Assembly: GCA_050084985.1 (NCBI GenBank)
Contig: JBITNC010000002.1
Location: forward strand, 22,010,001-22,074,000
DNA length: 64,000 bases
Origin: Nageia nagi
Lineage: Eukaryota; Pinophyta
Direction of reading: 5' to 3'
The notes under the pieces were generated by a model. The model searched no databases, was not told the DNA's origin, and worked only from the letters and a program-made list of their open reading frames with translations. Numbering within the stretch: the stretch's first letter is position 1; each line of letters starts with the position of its first letter. Below are positions 1 through 11,559 of the stretch, piece after piece. A program made the position numbers and the translations under genes.

Positions 1-68
1 ACCAAGAAAATGATTATAATACTATGGGAGAGGTGTTTAAGTTAAGTGAAGCAATAATGGACTAAAAA

Positions 69-786
69 AAATCTGTAATCATTGGATGCTTATAGCATAC
101 TCAGATCTCCACTTATAGATTTGAATGAAAATACATTCACCATTATGAGATCATACAAATTGTATATAAATTTAAAAATTGCATAATGTAAATCACAAAA
201 CTAGCAATTTCAAACACATAACAAGATTAACATAATGATTTACCCTTGGTTCACCCAATGTGGGCTAATTTAGCATGGAGTTGGAGCTTCTCATTATCTA
301 TAGACATTACAATATTACATGTATAGAGAAATACCATCAACATAATGGTAATACAATCTCTTACAATTACAATAATCTCTTATAGAAAAAAGAAAATAAT
401 ATCAAAACTATAGAACTCTGGAATGACTATTGGTCTTCCTTCAAATCTTACAATACCAAAAATACTAAACTCTCCAAAATTCTTTTTTTTAATAAAGAGA
501 ATAGAATGCATCTTAAATAAGCCTAGAAATACCTTGGAAACATCGGCTATAGGCACTAAATCATCTCATATTCCCAACACATCGATGTCCATTCAAATTC
601 CCCTACTGACTCTTCAAGGTGCATATCATTAACGGCCTAAAATCAATAATTTTCATGCTACTAGTGGCCTAAAATTGAATTTCAAATAACACCAGATTTC
701 AATCTTCATTTTGTATCCAAGTACATATACCTTTGGAATGAGTATTACTCCTAAAAATATAACCTAACATGATCCAATTCAAATCA
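69..786 (-). repeat. 3' LTR of gypsy element A
   Basis: Aligns along its length with 5061-5783, for example the shared stretch around CTTATAGCATACTCAGATCT and the block ACATTACAATATTACATGTA. The outer TG appears mutated to AA, so the edge at 69 is by alignment only. It contains the motif GGTTCACCCAATGTGGGCTA (248-267), also seen in other LTRs of this window. Confidence 0.85.
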
Positions 787-798
787 TACCTCCCTAAT
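787..798 (-). other. Polypurine tract of element A
   Basis: On the minus strand the bases next to the 3' LTR read TTAGGGAGGTA, a purine run in the position expected for the plus-strand primer. Short and imperfect, but correctly placed. Confidence 0.5.
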
Positions 799-992
799 GG
801 AGAAGCATTTGGTCCCACAAATGCATAGATGAGGATATAACTCGCCAACTTTGGGCATTTCCATCCACTTGGCTTTATTAGGCTTTTATCCTTTCAATCC
901 AACCAACCATAGCTCTATCTCACCTCTTCTTGTAGCATGAACCTTCTTTTGTAATATGGAATTCTCCTTGAGTTCATCCATAGTATTAGGAG

Positions 993-2246
993 CTAAATCA
1001 TCAAGAGATGAAAAATTTGTTCTGAACCTGCTTCATCTTTAGTCAACATATATGGCTTATACAATTTCAAATGCTTAATATTTACAATTACATAAATGTT
1101 CATATATGCTGGAAAATCCAATCTAAAAGCATTCTCATTTACTTGCTCCATAATCCCAAATGGTCCATACCTTATAGGCTTCAACTTCTTAGTTGGTCCT
1201 TGCAACCTCTCCTTACTAAGATGCAACCAAACATGGTCTCCCACATGAAACTTATGGTCAACTTTATGCTTGTCATGTCTCATCTTGTACTCGGTTTGGC
1301 TTGTCTCAAGTTGCTCTTGGACTTTCAAATGAATTTTCCTATCAACAAATTTTTTAGCTTGCTTTTCATTTTTCTCAAGTGAATCTTCTTCATCCTTTTA
1401 TTGTCCAAACACACAATCAAAAGTGAAGATGGTAAATAACCAAAACAAGTATCAAAAGAAATCTTATTAATGGATGAATGAATTGCCCTATTATATAAAT
1501 GTTGAATATATTCAAGATGTTCATCCCAATACTTAGGATGTTTACCACAATAACCCCTCAAGAGTTGAACTAATGTTCTATTCACCATGTCAGTTTGTCC
1601 ATCCATTTGAGGATGAAATATAGTACTCCTCTTCAACCTTGTGTCCATATTTTCCAATAAACATGTCCAAAACTTGCCAAAAATCTACTATCTTTATCAG
1701 AAATAATGGAATTAGGCAATCCAAAATTAACCCAAACATGAGAAAAGAATAAATTTGTAACATCTTATCTTGTTATAGTATTTTTACATGGAATACACAT
1801 CTTGCTAAATCTATCCACAACAAAAATAAATAGTCATGACCTTTCTTAGTCATAGGTAATCCTCCAACAAAATCCATTAAGATACACTCCAATGGACATG
1901 AAGGCACTAGAAGTAGTTGATACAAACTCAATTTTCTATTACTTAGCTTGTTAGTGCAACACAAAGAACATCCCCTTATGTACTTGGCAACTTGATCTTG
2001 CATCTCTGGCCAGTATACATATTTTTGCAAATTGTACAATGTCTTTCCAACTTCAAAATGTTCTGCAATTTTTGAAGTATGTATTTCTCTAATCAGTCCA
2101 ATACTTTCACCTATAGGTACACATAATGCATTAAAATGATAAAAAAAAAATTCCATTTTGCAAATGAAATTCATCCAAACCATCATACTTGGACCTAGAT
2201 AAAAATAACTACTCATACACTCCTTTGAAGTTTGGATCCTACACAT
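993..2246 (-). pseudogene. Ty3/gypsy integrase relic (element A)
   Basis: Three open segments read in order on the minus strand. 2246-1773 holds an HHCC zinc-binding module: His, six residues, His, 29 residues, then CSLC, followed by MDFVGGLPM with the first catalytic Asp. 1657-1325 holds the motif GQTDMVNRTL, where the usual catalytic Glu (GQTE) is Asp. 1328-993 holds the C-terminal region with VGDHVWLHL and KLKPIRYGPF, typical of gypsy integrase tails. The part carrying the second Asp (1658-1772) is broken. Integrase inserts element cDNA into the host genome; this copy is inactive. Confidence 0.85.
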
Positions 2247-3420
2247 ATGCCTCTAAAAATGACTCATAAGGGAAATGAAGAAATTGCAACATTGAGAGGG
2301 AACTCACTAGACCCTTCTTGTACACCACTAATGACCCACAATCAGTACTGCACATTATTGATGGCATTGAATCTATAGTTACATGTGGCCTAGAAAGTAT
2401 GTCAACAACCTTATTCTATGTTCTTTTTGTATACTTAATCACTAGATGAAATTGTTGTAGAATACCCATCCATTTCTAATGTTTAGTTTGATGCAATTTT
2501 AACTGAATTTGTAAATACTTTAATAGTTGATGATCAATATGAATGATTATTTCTTTCTCTATTAAGTAATGTTTCTACTTTTTAATAGCTTGAACCAATG
2601 CATACATGTCCTTATCATAAGTAGGATAATTCAAAATAACCTCACTAAATTTTTCAAAATGAGAGCAAATTATTATCTTCTTGTAACAAAATGACTCCCA
2701 TGACATAGTCACTTGCATTGATCTCCAATTCAAATAGCTTCTACAAATTAGGAAGTGCTAGCATAGGTGCACTAATAATCTTTTGCTTCAAAGTGTCAAA
2801 AGATGTTTGTTGTTATTTCCTCCATAGGAAAATTTGCCTCTTTTCGGTTACATCATCTAAAGATGAAGCAATATGAGAAAAATCAACAATAAACTTTTTC
2901 AAATATTAGATTAAATCTAAGAAACTCCTTACTTCAATTACATTGGATGGCCTTGGCCAATCTACACTTCAATTACATTGGATGGCCTTGGCCAATCTAC
3001 TATAGCACTACTTTACTAGGATCTATCTTAAGTTGTCAATGACCAATAACATGCCTAAATACACCAAAGACTCTCTACCAAACTCACATTTTGAATATTT
3101 CAATAGCAACTTCTCCCTATGCAAAGTTTGAAACACTTGTTTAAGATGTACAAAATGTTCTTTCCAAGTAGAACATTACCTTCATAAAAGTAGTTGGTGC
3201 ATTACACAAACCAACTGGAAAAATAAGCCACTCAAATAGGCCTTATCTTGCCTTGAAAGTAGTCAATAAACTCCCAAACAAAATTATGCATCCGTTCCCC
3301 TCTATTACATGCTACTAACATCCTATAGTCAATATTGCACACCATTGATAGTGTGAGATTCACTTCACCTAAGGATCCTATTTTCACCATGATTAGAACA
3401 AATATTTTTGAAGCATTCAC
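2247..3420 (-). pseudogene. Ty3/gypsy reverse transcriptase and RNase H relic (element A)
   Basis: Minus-strand reading gives FEWLIFPVGLCNAPTTFMKVM (about 3240-3180), the RT block normally followed by the YLDD active site. Here the next recognisable block is a linker like TWKEHFVHLKQVFQTLHREKL, so the segment with the catalytic Asp pair appears deleted. Further on come KYSKCEFG-like and RNase H-like pieces (ALPNL, FELEINASDYVMGVILLQ) broken by many stops. A 35-bp tandem duplication (2931-3000) lies in the RT-RNase H connection. Non-functional. Confidence 0.75.
2931..3000. repeat. 35-bp perfect tandem duplication
   Basis: Two adjacent identical 35-base units, 2931-2965 and 2966-3000, each starting ACTTCAATTACATTGGATGG. 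It lies inside the decayed RT/RNase H of element A, and 35 is not a multiple of three, so it also shifts frame. Perfect identity implies the duplication is younger than the element's decay. Confidence 0.9.
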
Positions 3421-3432
3421 AAAACATTTTAC

Positions 3433-3954
3433 CTAACCAACAGTGACCAAAGGTAGCTTTTTCCTACTTTTTTGTGCACTAACTAGAAACACCTTTCTAT
3501 CTTTCACCAATAACAATTTATTCAATATTTTGTAATAAATACCATCTCTATCCCACATATAAGGGTTACCAAGAATAACACCACAAATATTTAAAGGAAC
3601 AACATCAACCACAACTTCATCAATGTACTTTGCACAAATAACAAATTTCAACTTACATTGTTTAGTGACTTGCAAACTAACATTGCGATGCATCCAACCC
3701 AAAGGATATGGATTTGTATGGTTGAAAGTTTCCAATCCCAAATTACTCACTAAAGTCTCTAAAATCAAATTTTCTTGAGAACTTGGATCAACAATGCAAT
3801 CTACTTTGGTTTTCTTAACTTGGATTTTGAGGTGGAATAATTGAATCCTTTGCTCTTCAATGTCTCGAGTTTCTTCAACCTTTTGAATGGCTGAAAAATT
3901 TACTCTCTCATCAACATCTAAACTTCTCTCAATATTATAACATCTAAGAACCAT
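3433..3954 (-). pseudogene. Ty3/gypsy aspartic protease relic (element A)
   Basis: A 173-codon open segment between gag and RT. It has a retropepsin-like layout: VDCIVDPSSQENLI where the catalytic D-S/T-G triad would be, and later VVPLNICGVILGNPYMW, like the second conserved block (C-D-x-I-L-G-R-P-W). The active-site triplet reads D-P-S, so the Ser/Thr and Gly are missing and proteolysis is unlikely. In an intact element it would cut the Gag-Pol polyprotein. Confidence 0.75.
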
Positions 3955-5040
3955 AGCATTAGTTTTCTTTTTATTCTTATGCTTATATAGATGTAATTTT
4001 TAACATTTATCATCAACATGACCATCTTTATCATAATGACTACAATGCCTACTATCACCTTCTTTCTTTGGAATATTAGTGGTCTTGGTTTCTTGCTTAT
4101 CTTTGCTCTTATCTTTAGATTTACCCTTCTCTTGTCCTTCCCTTGAACTAGAAGCCTTCTTGGATTCATCATATTATCTTCTTGCTTTACCATCATCCTC
4201 TAAGTATTGCACTTGCACACACACTTGATCAAGATTAATGGGATTAAAAAATATGATATTCTTTTGCAAATGATTATGTAAACCTCCAATGTACTTCATT
4301 AAAGTTTGAGGATCTTGTATTGAAACCCCAAGCAAAGTAGCTTGTTTTCTAAATTTTGTAGTGTGTTCTTGACCATTTTTCCCTCTTTGTTGTCTAAATA
4401 ATTTCATTTCATCAATTATTTGTTATGATTTCCTAATGCATAAAATTGATTTCTTAACAAGTCTTTAAATTCATTCTAAGAAGATATTTTCAATAAGTAT
4501 TCATGATTAAGAGTTTCTACATGGCTTTCCCACCAAACTAAAGAATATCCACTCTTCTTTAATCTAGCAAAAGAGATTTTATCAACATCACTTACAACAC
4601 CATGAATTTGGACATAAACCTCTAATTATTTTAACCAATTATTTGCCTTTTTTTGCATCAACCTCTCCTCCAAAATTAGGAATGTCCACTTTGGCCTCCA
4701 CCTTGAATGGAACTCAATTTGATGAAGATGATGAATTAGATCTCCCAACTACATCATGCTATCTCTGATTGACATTTGCATTTGCTCCAGCAACCAACAA
4801 CTTAGCCAAATGAGCCAAAGATTTGTCATTATCGAAAATCTCCTTTCAAAATCGACATCCATCACGGTACGAATAGTAGACTGGTTCTCCTCTGCATTAT
4901 GCATTTCAATTGCTCTACCCCTTCAACCAATCTTAGGATCGTTTGGAATTAATTTTAGCCTTTGAGATCTCCTCCCAAACATCAAAAAATACATTGTTGG
5001 TGATCTTAAATACCCAAAATTTTGGCCTCAAATTTCACAC
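3955..5040 (-). pseudogene. gag relic with broken zinc knuckle (element A)
   Basis: 4407-4174 reads as a gag core (MKLFRQQRGKNGQEHTTKF, YIGGLHNHLQ, QVQYLEDDGKARR), the retrotrans-gag family that forms the particle. About 4060-4000 in another frame reads RHCSHYDKDGHVDDKC followed by a stop, a CCHC knuckle (C-x2-C-x4-H-x4-C) whose second Cys is Tyr and whose following Trp codon is a stop. The N-terminal gag part (4410-5040) has no long open frame. Confidence 0.7.
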
Positions 5041-5046
5041 ACACAA

Positions 5047-5058
5047 GCTCTAATACCA
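5047..5058 (-). other. Primer-binding site of element A (tRNA-Met)
   Basis: On the minus strand this reads TGGTATTAGAGC, one mismatch from the initiator tRNA-Met complement TGGTATCAGAGC, two bases inside the 5' LTR. It fixes the orientation of the element. Confidence 0.85.
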
Positions 5059-5060
5059 TG

Positions 5061-5783
5061 TGATCCATAATCATCAAATGCTTATAGCATACTCAGATCT
5101 TCACTTATAGATTCAAATGAAAATACCTTCACCATTATGAAATCATACAAATTGTATATAAATTTGAAAATTAAATAATGTAAATCACAAAATTAGCAAT
5201 TTCAAACACACAATAAGATTAACATAATGATTTACTTTGGTTCACCAATGTGGGCTAATCTAGCATGGAATTGGAGCCTTCTCTTCTCATTGTCTATGGA
5301 CATTACAATATTACATGTATAGAGAAATACCATCAACATAATGGTAATACAATCTCCTACAATTATAGCAATCTCCTATAGCAAGAAGGAAATAATCTCA
5401 AAACTATAAAACTCTAGAATTTACTCTTGGTCTTCCTTCAAATCCTATAATCCCAAAAACATTAAACTCTTCAAAATTCTCTTTTTTAATCAAGAGAGTA
5501 GCATGCACCTTAAATGAGCCTAGAAATACCTTAAAAACATCGATTATAGGCACTAAACTGTCTCATCTACCCAACACGTTGATGTCCCTTCGACTTCTCC
5601 TACTAACTCTTTAAGGTGCAAGTTGTTAACAATAAAAAATTAGCAATTTGCACATCCCTAATGGCCTAAAATTGAATGCTAAATGACTCCAGATTTCAAT
5701 CTTCATTCTATCTCCAAGCACATATAACTCTAGAATGAGTATTTCTCCTAAAAAGACAACCTGACATGATCTAATTTGGATCA
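5061..5783 (-). repeat. 5' LTR of gypsy element A
   Basis: Starts TGATCC and ends GGATCA in plus-strand reading, 723 bp, matching the 3' LTR with many substitutions and small gaps, so the insertion is old. Contains the shared LTR motif at 5239-5258 (GGTTCACCAATGTGGGCTAA). Confidence 0.88.
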
Positions 5784-5906
5784 AATACCATGAATACAAC
5801 AATAGACTACAATAATGGATTACAAAAATAGATGAAAAGAATAGAATGCAAAAATAGATTACAATAATGGGAGTAAATAATAAACTCTAGTAATGGGAAA
5901 TAGTAA

Positions 5907-6054
5907 GATAAAAAGATTTCATAAATGTTCTGAGTAAGATCAAAGACTTTCTTAAATGTTATGAGTAAGATCAAAGGCTTTCTTAAATGTTCAGAGTATG
6001 ATCGAAGGCTTTCTTAAATGTTTTGAGTAAGATCAAAGGCTTTCTTAAATATAG
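5907..6054. repeat. 31-bp tandem repeat, 4.8 copies
   Basis: Units start at 5907, 5938, 5969, 6000 and 6031, an exact 31-base period. Consensus begins GATCAAAGGCTTTCTTAAAT and continues GTTCTGAGTAA. Units differ by a few substitutions without length change. No coding potential seen. Confidence 0.92.
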
Positions 6055-6163
6055 ATCATCAACAAAGCAAGACTTGATGGGTGGTGGACCTCTCATCACT
6101 ACTCTCATCAAGCTAAAATATTGCAAATGAATCTATAAAATTGAACTAAATTTGGTGGACACC

Positions 6164-6460
6164 ACCCAATTGCATGCATTGAACAAGAACAATTCAAGAC
6201 ACGAGTTAAACTTGATTTACACTGCCCAATTGCATGCATTGATCAAGAATAACTTAATAACTCATAAAAGCTGAACTTGATGCACATCACCCAATCATAT
6301 GCATTGATCAAAAACAACTTTTGAATATCACCATCTCAAATAATAGTTAAACTTGGCTTACATCACCCAATTGCATGCATTGATTAGGAACAACTTTTGA
6401 ATATCATCATCTCAACAAAATTTAACCTTAATGCACACTGCCTTATTGCATGCATTGGCC
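6164..6460. repeat. Degenerate 60-76-bp tandem repeat with GCATGC core
   Basis: Five copies of a core like ACCCAATTGCATGCATTGA begin near 6164, 6224, 6289, 6365 and 6439. Between cores lie related sequences (AACTTTTGAATATCA, TTAAACTTGATTTACA). The core contains the palindromes CAATTG and TGCATGCA. Confidence 0.8.
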
Positions 6461-6489
6461 AAGATAAACTTTTGAACATCAATCATATC

Positions 6490-8670
6490 ATAAAGAAACA
6501 TGGTAATATCATCTCAAAGAACTATTAAATGTCTCATATATCAAGATCATCATAATATCTCAAAGCACAAGCCAATGTTAACATATCAAGGATGTTACCA
6601 TAATGAAGAGGACTTAACTCAAAGCAATATCAATATAAAATATGTTTTCCCAATTAAGAGGTCAAAGCAATGTTAATATTGAAAATATTTCCCTAATTAA
6701 GAGGACTTACCTTTAACACATCATAACTTAAAGCATAATATCATTACACTATCAAATCTCAAAGCATTCAAGAGTCATCCAATCTTAAAGCATCATCATA
6801 AGATAATATCATGAAGATCAAGAGATAGAGTTTTTGACCTTTTTACCTTGATGTATTTTAAGTTCCCAAGCACAGAGAACTTTCTAAAATATCAAAGCAA
6901 GTGATATCTTTCTAGACTAAATTCATTGATTTTGAACTGAGCCAAAACTTCGAATGCTAAATTTTATACTATGTCGAGTGATGTTGCTTGACAATATCAA
7001 CAAAAACTTCCCAAAAAGAAAATTTCTACCTTATGATATAAATAACCAAAATTTGAAATGATTATCTAAAATGTCTGTCTAACTCTGAGCATCAACACCC
7101 AAAAAAGTTTTCATAACATTTTCTCAAAAACTTTGCCCCTTATCTTAGCCAAATTCTTACATATTGAAACCTCACTACAAATATAAATTGTTAAATAAAT
7201 TCAAAACTGAACTCACATCATATCATTCTGAAACATATGAAACTAGATCTGACCAACTCAAATTACTACTCAACATGTTCATAATCCCAATTGAAAACTA
7301 TCAAAATTGACCATCTAATTGCCCCCAATTTACTTATGAAGGCAATATGCTAATCTCATTCATATCACACATTGATTCATCTCAAAATCATCAAAATTGT
7401 GGAATACAAAAAGCATCACATTATCAAACTCATAAAATCCTTAACTCATCACATATCAAAACACATGGCTACTTCAATACAACTTACAAATTGATAATTT
7501 TCTTCATTGACAACAAACTTACAATTTTGTCTATTTTGATTTTTTTAAAATAACTTAAATTATATTTAAAATATGATATACATGATTGAAACATTCATTC
7601 ATACCTTATTCTCAACTTACTTGAAGGTTGGAATCCAATATCTTAACTTTTTGCATCTTTTTCAACTTCTCAACAATTTTTTGCTAAAAATTTTATTCAT
7701 CCTGAGAACAACTCCAAATTCATTGAAACTATGAGATATAATCATTAAAACACATGCACATATCTTAAACATGATTTTTTTCCAAAATTTCAGCCTTTGA
7801 TTCTCTCTATCCCACATTTTGACTTGCTTAGTTCATGATGGAGCAATTCTTGCAAACCTAAAATTGTGAAAAATAAATTGCCAACTTCCAACAAGCAATA
7901 CTTCCATTGTACATATGCAATTAAGCTCATTATTTTTAAATTATTAAGTTGGAATCATAGATTTTTAAAAAAAAAATCTAGGCTGATCAAATTCTAAGCA
8001 AAAATAATTGATTTAGGGGCTGAAAAAACTTGATTTATACTTGCCAAACTTGAAACTTAAAACAATCATACATTTGATTCGAGAAGAATTTTTATGTAAT
8101 TTTTTTTTTTTTTTTTGAATTTGCATACTGTTTCAAGATCTAACCATTTCAATTATCACCACATGGAGTGGTGACACTCCACATAGAGTGATGGTGCTCC
8201 ACACCTTGCTTCCACAAAGCGACAATTTTGTTTTGCAAGCTTATCTTTTCATCTTTCTGCAAGATAATGACTTGTATTTTTCATAAAAACCTAATTGTCT
8301 ATTATTCCACACTTCTGATTACTTTTTTCAAAATTTGAAACAACTTTTTTAAATTTTATACCAAAATAAACGTTTTGCAATAACTCACAAAAATACACAA
8401 GTAGGCAACTTCAACCAATGACTATGCAAAATCTCAAAACAAAACCATGTGTCTTGACCTATTTAGAGTCCCCAAGAACAAAGGACTATTTATGATCTTG
8501 ATTTCTTTAAAGTTACTAAGACCAAAGGACTATCATACAACACAACAATGTATGATAATATGATATGTAAGTAATATGAAAAGTATGATTATGCACATAA
8601 CAATGCAACTAAAATGCCAAAATACAATCCTACCCTACATGATATTTAAGAAAAATCAATAATAGTTAGG
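6490..8670. other. AT-rich intergenic DNA
   Basis: No supported gene. It holds a T tract near 8098-8117 and a short direct repeat of GGAGTGGTG/AGAGTGATGGTG with CACTCCACA near 8163-8205. Small open frames here (for example 7347-7553) have no recognisable domains and look like chance. Confidence 0.5.
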
Positions 8671-8671
8671 A

Positions 8672-9436
8672 CCTCAATCGTAATCACCATGGTCATCATT
8701 ACATTTTTATAGATTTTCTATTTTGTCTTTCTTTAGCTTTGTATTTTTTAAGGAGAATGGACCTAGTTTTTCATGCCTCCAATTCTTAATAGCTTTAACA
8801 TATGCAAGAAACAAAGTATACCTTTGAATTTTTGATACCTCACTAAATTAAACATTATTAATTAGTCCATTCACTATTGATATTGTAATCACATGTTTAT
8901 CAAAATCATTTTGGTGTTCTATGTTATAATACATATCTCTGCTATCATCTATATCCTCAAAATCAAATAATTCTATTTCATTATGATTGTCAAAATTGTT
9001 ATAAGCTTCATCTATTTCTGACTTATAATTTTCAAATTCATAATTGAGTAGAAATTGGGAGGAATCACTTACTTGGATATTTGATATGCAAACTTGTGGT
9101 TCTGGAATTAAATTTCTTTTTTGAGGAAAAACTACTTGTATAATTGGAGCATCATCACCTTGTGGAGCATCGTTGCTTGGGAATGGAACATATCACTCAA
9201 GCATCAAGAGATTCATGTTCATATCATGTTGCCTCATTTTTGTTTTTGCTCCAAATTCATAGGGCCAATCTCCAAAGAAACTTTCATCATATGCTTGATT
9301 TCAATAGGTTCCTCTTTTAACAATTGAAGAGGCCAATGTTAATTTTGTTTGTCAAGAATTATCTCCTAAAAATTAGCCTTACTAGTATCATCAAGGTTAT
9401 TAACCATGGCAAGAAAATTGGTAGCCTCCATATCTG
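8672..9436 (-). pseudogene. Decayed minus-strand coding stretch, identity unknown
   Basis: Reading the minus strand from an ATG near 9436 gives MEATNFLAMVNNLDDTSKAN, a stop, then WPLQLLKEEPIEIKHMM, further stops and a frame change. From 9192 to 8851 one frame is free of stops for 114 codons without an ATG near its start (YVPFPSNDAPQGDDAPIIQV, then acidic ELFDFEDIDDSRDMYY). After one stop the same frame continues IQRYTLFLAYVKAIKNW. The protein-like composition in such AT-rich DNA suggests a real but dead coding region, perhaps a retroelement Gag-Pol linker. I do not recognise the family. Confidence 0.35.
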
Positions 9437-9439
9437 AAA

Positions 9440-10680
9440 TGCTTGAGATACAGCATTAGTCATACCCAAAAATCCTAGGGCTTTTAGCATGACTAGTGAA
9501 GGAAAAAGTGATGTATCAAAAGGAAGTTGGGTTCACCAAGGTTATTTAATTATAATGGAATTCATGAAATATCATAATCTTAAAAGTAATTCAACATGAA
9601 AGATGATAATGATCAAAGTTACTCAATTGATCTTAACCTATCAAATCTGAATTTTAAATATATTACATACTTATTTTCTTACCTATAATCATAAATCGGA
9701 TGTCAAATTCACCCAAAATAGGATGATGATGAACCACTCCTTAAAGCAAGACCCTAAAATCTATTATGCATCGAGAGGCATTGCTTGGCACTTTCCACAA
9801 AAGGACCCCCTGATCTTTTTTCGTTATCAAGATTCTTATTCCAAGGTTAAGTTCCAAACATCAATATAGCAAAATAATGGCTCAAGAATGAGAGTAAGAT
9901 TTAAGTATAACAAAATCCAAATATGCTAGATTGTGTTGCAAAACACTGATCATTAGGACCAATTATGTTTACGACCTATTAAGTATTCCAAATCATGTCA
10001 TGATTTCTCATGCATAACACCTTCCACTTTTATAGATAGGAAGTTTAGTGCCAAGGCTCCTCCTTGGGATTATGGTGCACAAGTACCAAGACTCCTTCTT
10101 GGACTTATCTCTAGGCTAACCTATTATCATAAAACATAAATGTAGTGAATGTGTAAAATAAAAAGAGTATTAAATCACTTAATTAAATAAATCATTACAA
10201 ATACCAAAAAGATGTATTTTATTTAAATTAAAATTTCTTTTTAGGCATTAATAGTTTCATCTAATGCTTGGCTCAAATTTTATCAAGATCCACTTCAATA
10301 CAATGATTAATGTCAAATTAACAAGAAATATCATCAACTTCAATGCCAAATATGCATTTTGATGGTTTCATACAAACTTTATATAGATAAAGAAGCTCAT
10401 ATATAGTTTATAGGTCATATATATGCTTAGTAAGATGATTGGATTTTGTCAAAGATACCATCAATGTAAACTTTGATGATCTTATATATGAGATTATGAA
10501 ATATGTAGGTAATGGATCATTGGTGTGGGTATTTCTAACATTTTTGAGAAGGGCATGATGGTATAGAAAAATGTTAACATGAGGTTTGTAATAAGGTATT
10601 TGGTTGATTCTCTTCATTTGGTTATATTTAGAGTGATTTTTCATAAGCAATATAAGCTAAACAATGAGTGTAAACTCATG
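9440..10680. other. Intergenic DNA
   Basis: Nothing supportable as a gene. The open frame at 10408-10650 lacks any domain and is probably chance. Confidence 0.5.
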
Positions 10681-10682
10681 AT

Positions 10683-10895
10683 AAAATTGTTATTGGTGAA
10701 ATCAAGAACATCAATGCACAGTGAACAAATGGATTTTTACCTTTACAAATGATTATTTCCCTTCCATCCTATTACATTAAAAACTTTTACAAATACACTA
10801 TCTTTCTTGGGTAGGGCCTTGTGAAATTTCATCAAGGTGTATATAACTTGCAATTATAGTCTTAAGGCTTTAAGGCAAAAAATAGTTTATTTTGA
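10683..10895 (-). repeat. Detached copy of the PPR gene 3' flank
   Basis: About 213 bases aligning with 17809-18024, including GAAATCAAGAACATCAA, GTGAACA-ATGGATTTTTACC, the CTTAAGGCTTTAAGGCAAAA block and AGTTTATTTTGA, whose complement holds a polyadenylation signal AATAAA. Substitutions and small gaps are scattered along it. No PPR coding sequence adjoins this copy. It may be a remnant of a duplicated or retroposed gene end, or a dispersed repeat that the PPR 3' region also contains. Confidence 0.8.
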
Positions 10896-11559
10896 GCTAG
10901 GTGGTGAAAATATCTTTTTAATTAAATACTTTAACAATCAAAAGGAAATGGTGGGTAGTAAAATAAAACATCCCTCGATATTATCACACTAACCCTAACC
11001 ACATGTTAGGAATTTTAAAAAACAAAGTCCATCATTATGAAAAAATGAATAAAACATAGTTGTCATAACTATATGGCTATACTATCATCTGACAAATATC
11101 AAGTGGCCTTGTGGGAGGAGCCCTTGGCGACTGCATCAATATCCATCATGTACTATCATTCATTGGAAGGAATGGGCCATAGATCCCATCAATCATTGAC
11201 ATGAAGGGGACTATTATCCTTGTTCATGTTATCACCCTAACTACAGGTAGGATGAATATGAGTGGAGGGTTGGGACCAATTGTGTTGTGCATGAGTGTAA
11301 TTAATGGTAGAAGTACCCTAGGCCATTAGTGGAGCATTTGACATTGGCATATTACATCCATCATCAAGATCAACTTTTCCCCACATCATTGAATTACTTG
11401 CACATTGGTGAGGGATGATACCAATGATGGTCCATATGTTGTGATCGAATATGTGATGGAGGGTGTTGACGTGATTGATACCTCAAGTGTTCCTATGATG
11501 AGTGGCTAGGGGGAGCTTAGTTGGTCGCACATGGATTGTTATCCCTGAAATTTAGACGG

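Larger units (their letters stand above)
69..5783 (-). mobile_element. Ty3/gypsy LTR retrotransposon A, degenerate, full length
   Basis: A minus-strand element bounded by two related direct repeats of about 720 bp (69-786 and 5061-5783). Read on the minus strand the order is 5' LTR, primer-binding site, gag, zinc knuckle, protease, reverse transcriptase, RNase H, integrase, purine tract, 3' LTR, which is the Ty3/gypsy order. Every coding domain carries stops or frameshifts and several catalytic residues are lost, so it cannot move by itself. The right LTR begins TGATCC and ends GGATCA, a good terminal inverted repeat; the left copy has eroded ends. I see no convincing target-site duplication (flanks AAAAA and AATAC). 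Confidence 0.9.

Noticed and set aside
5907-6054. CRISPR-like array
   Set aside because: The 31-bp units are directly adjacent without spacers, in plant nuclear DNA; a simple tandem repeat.
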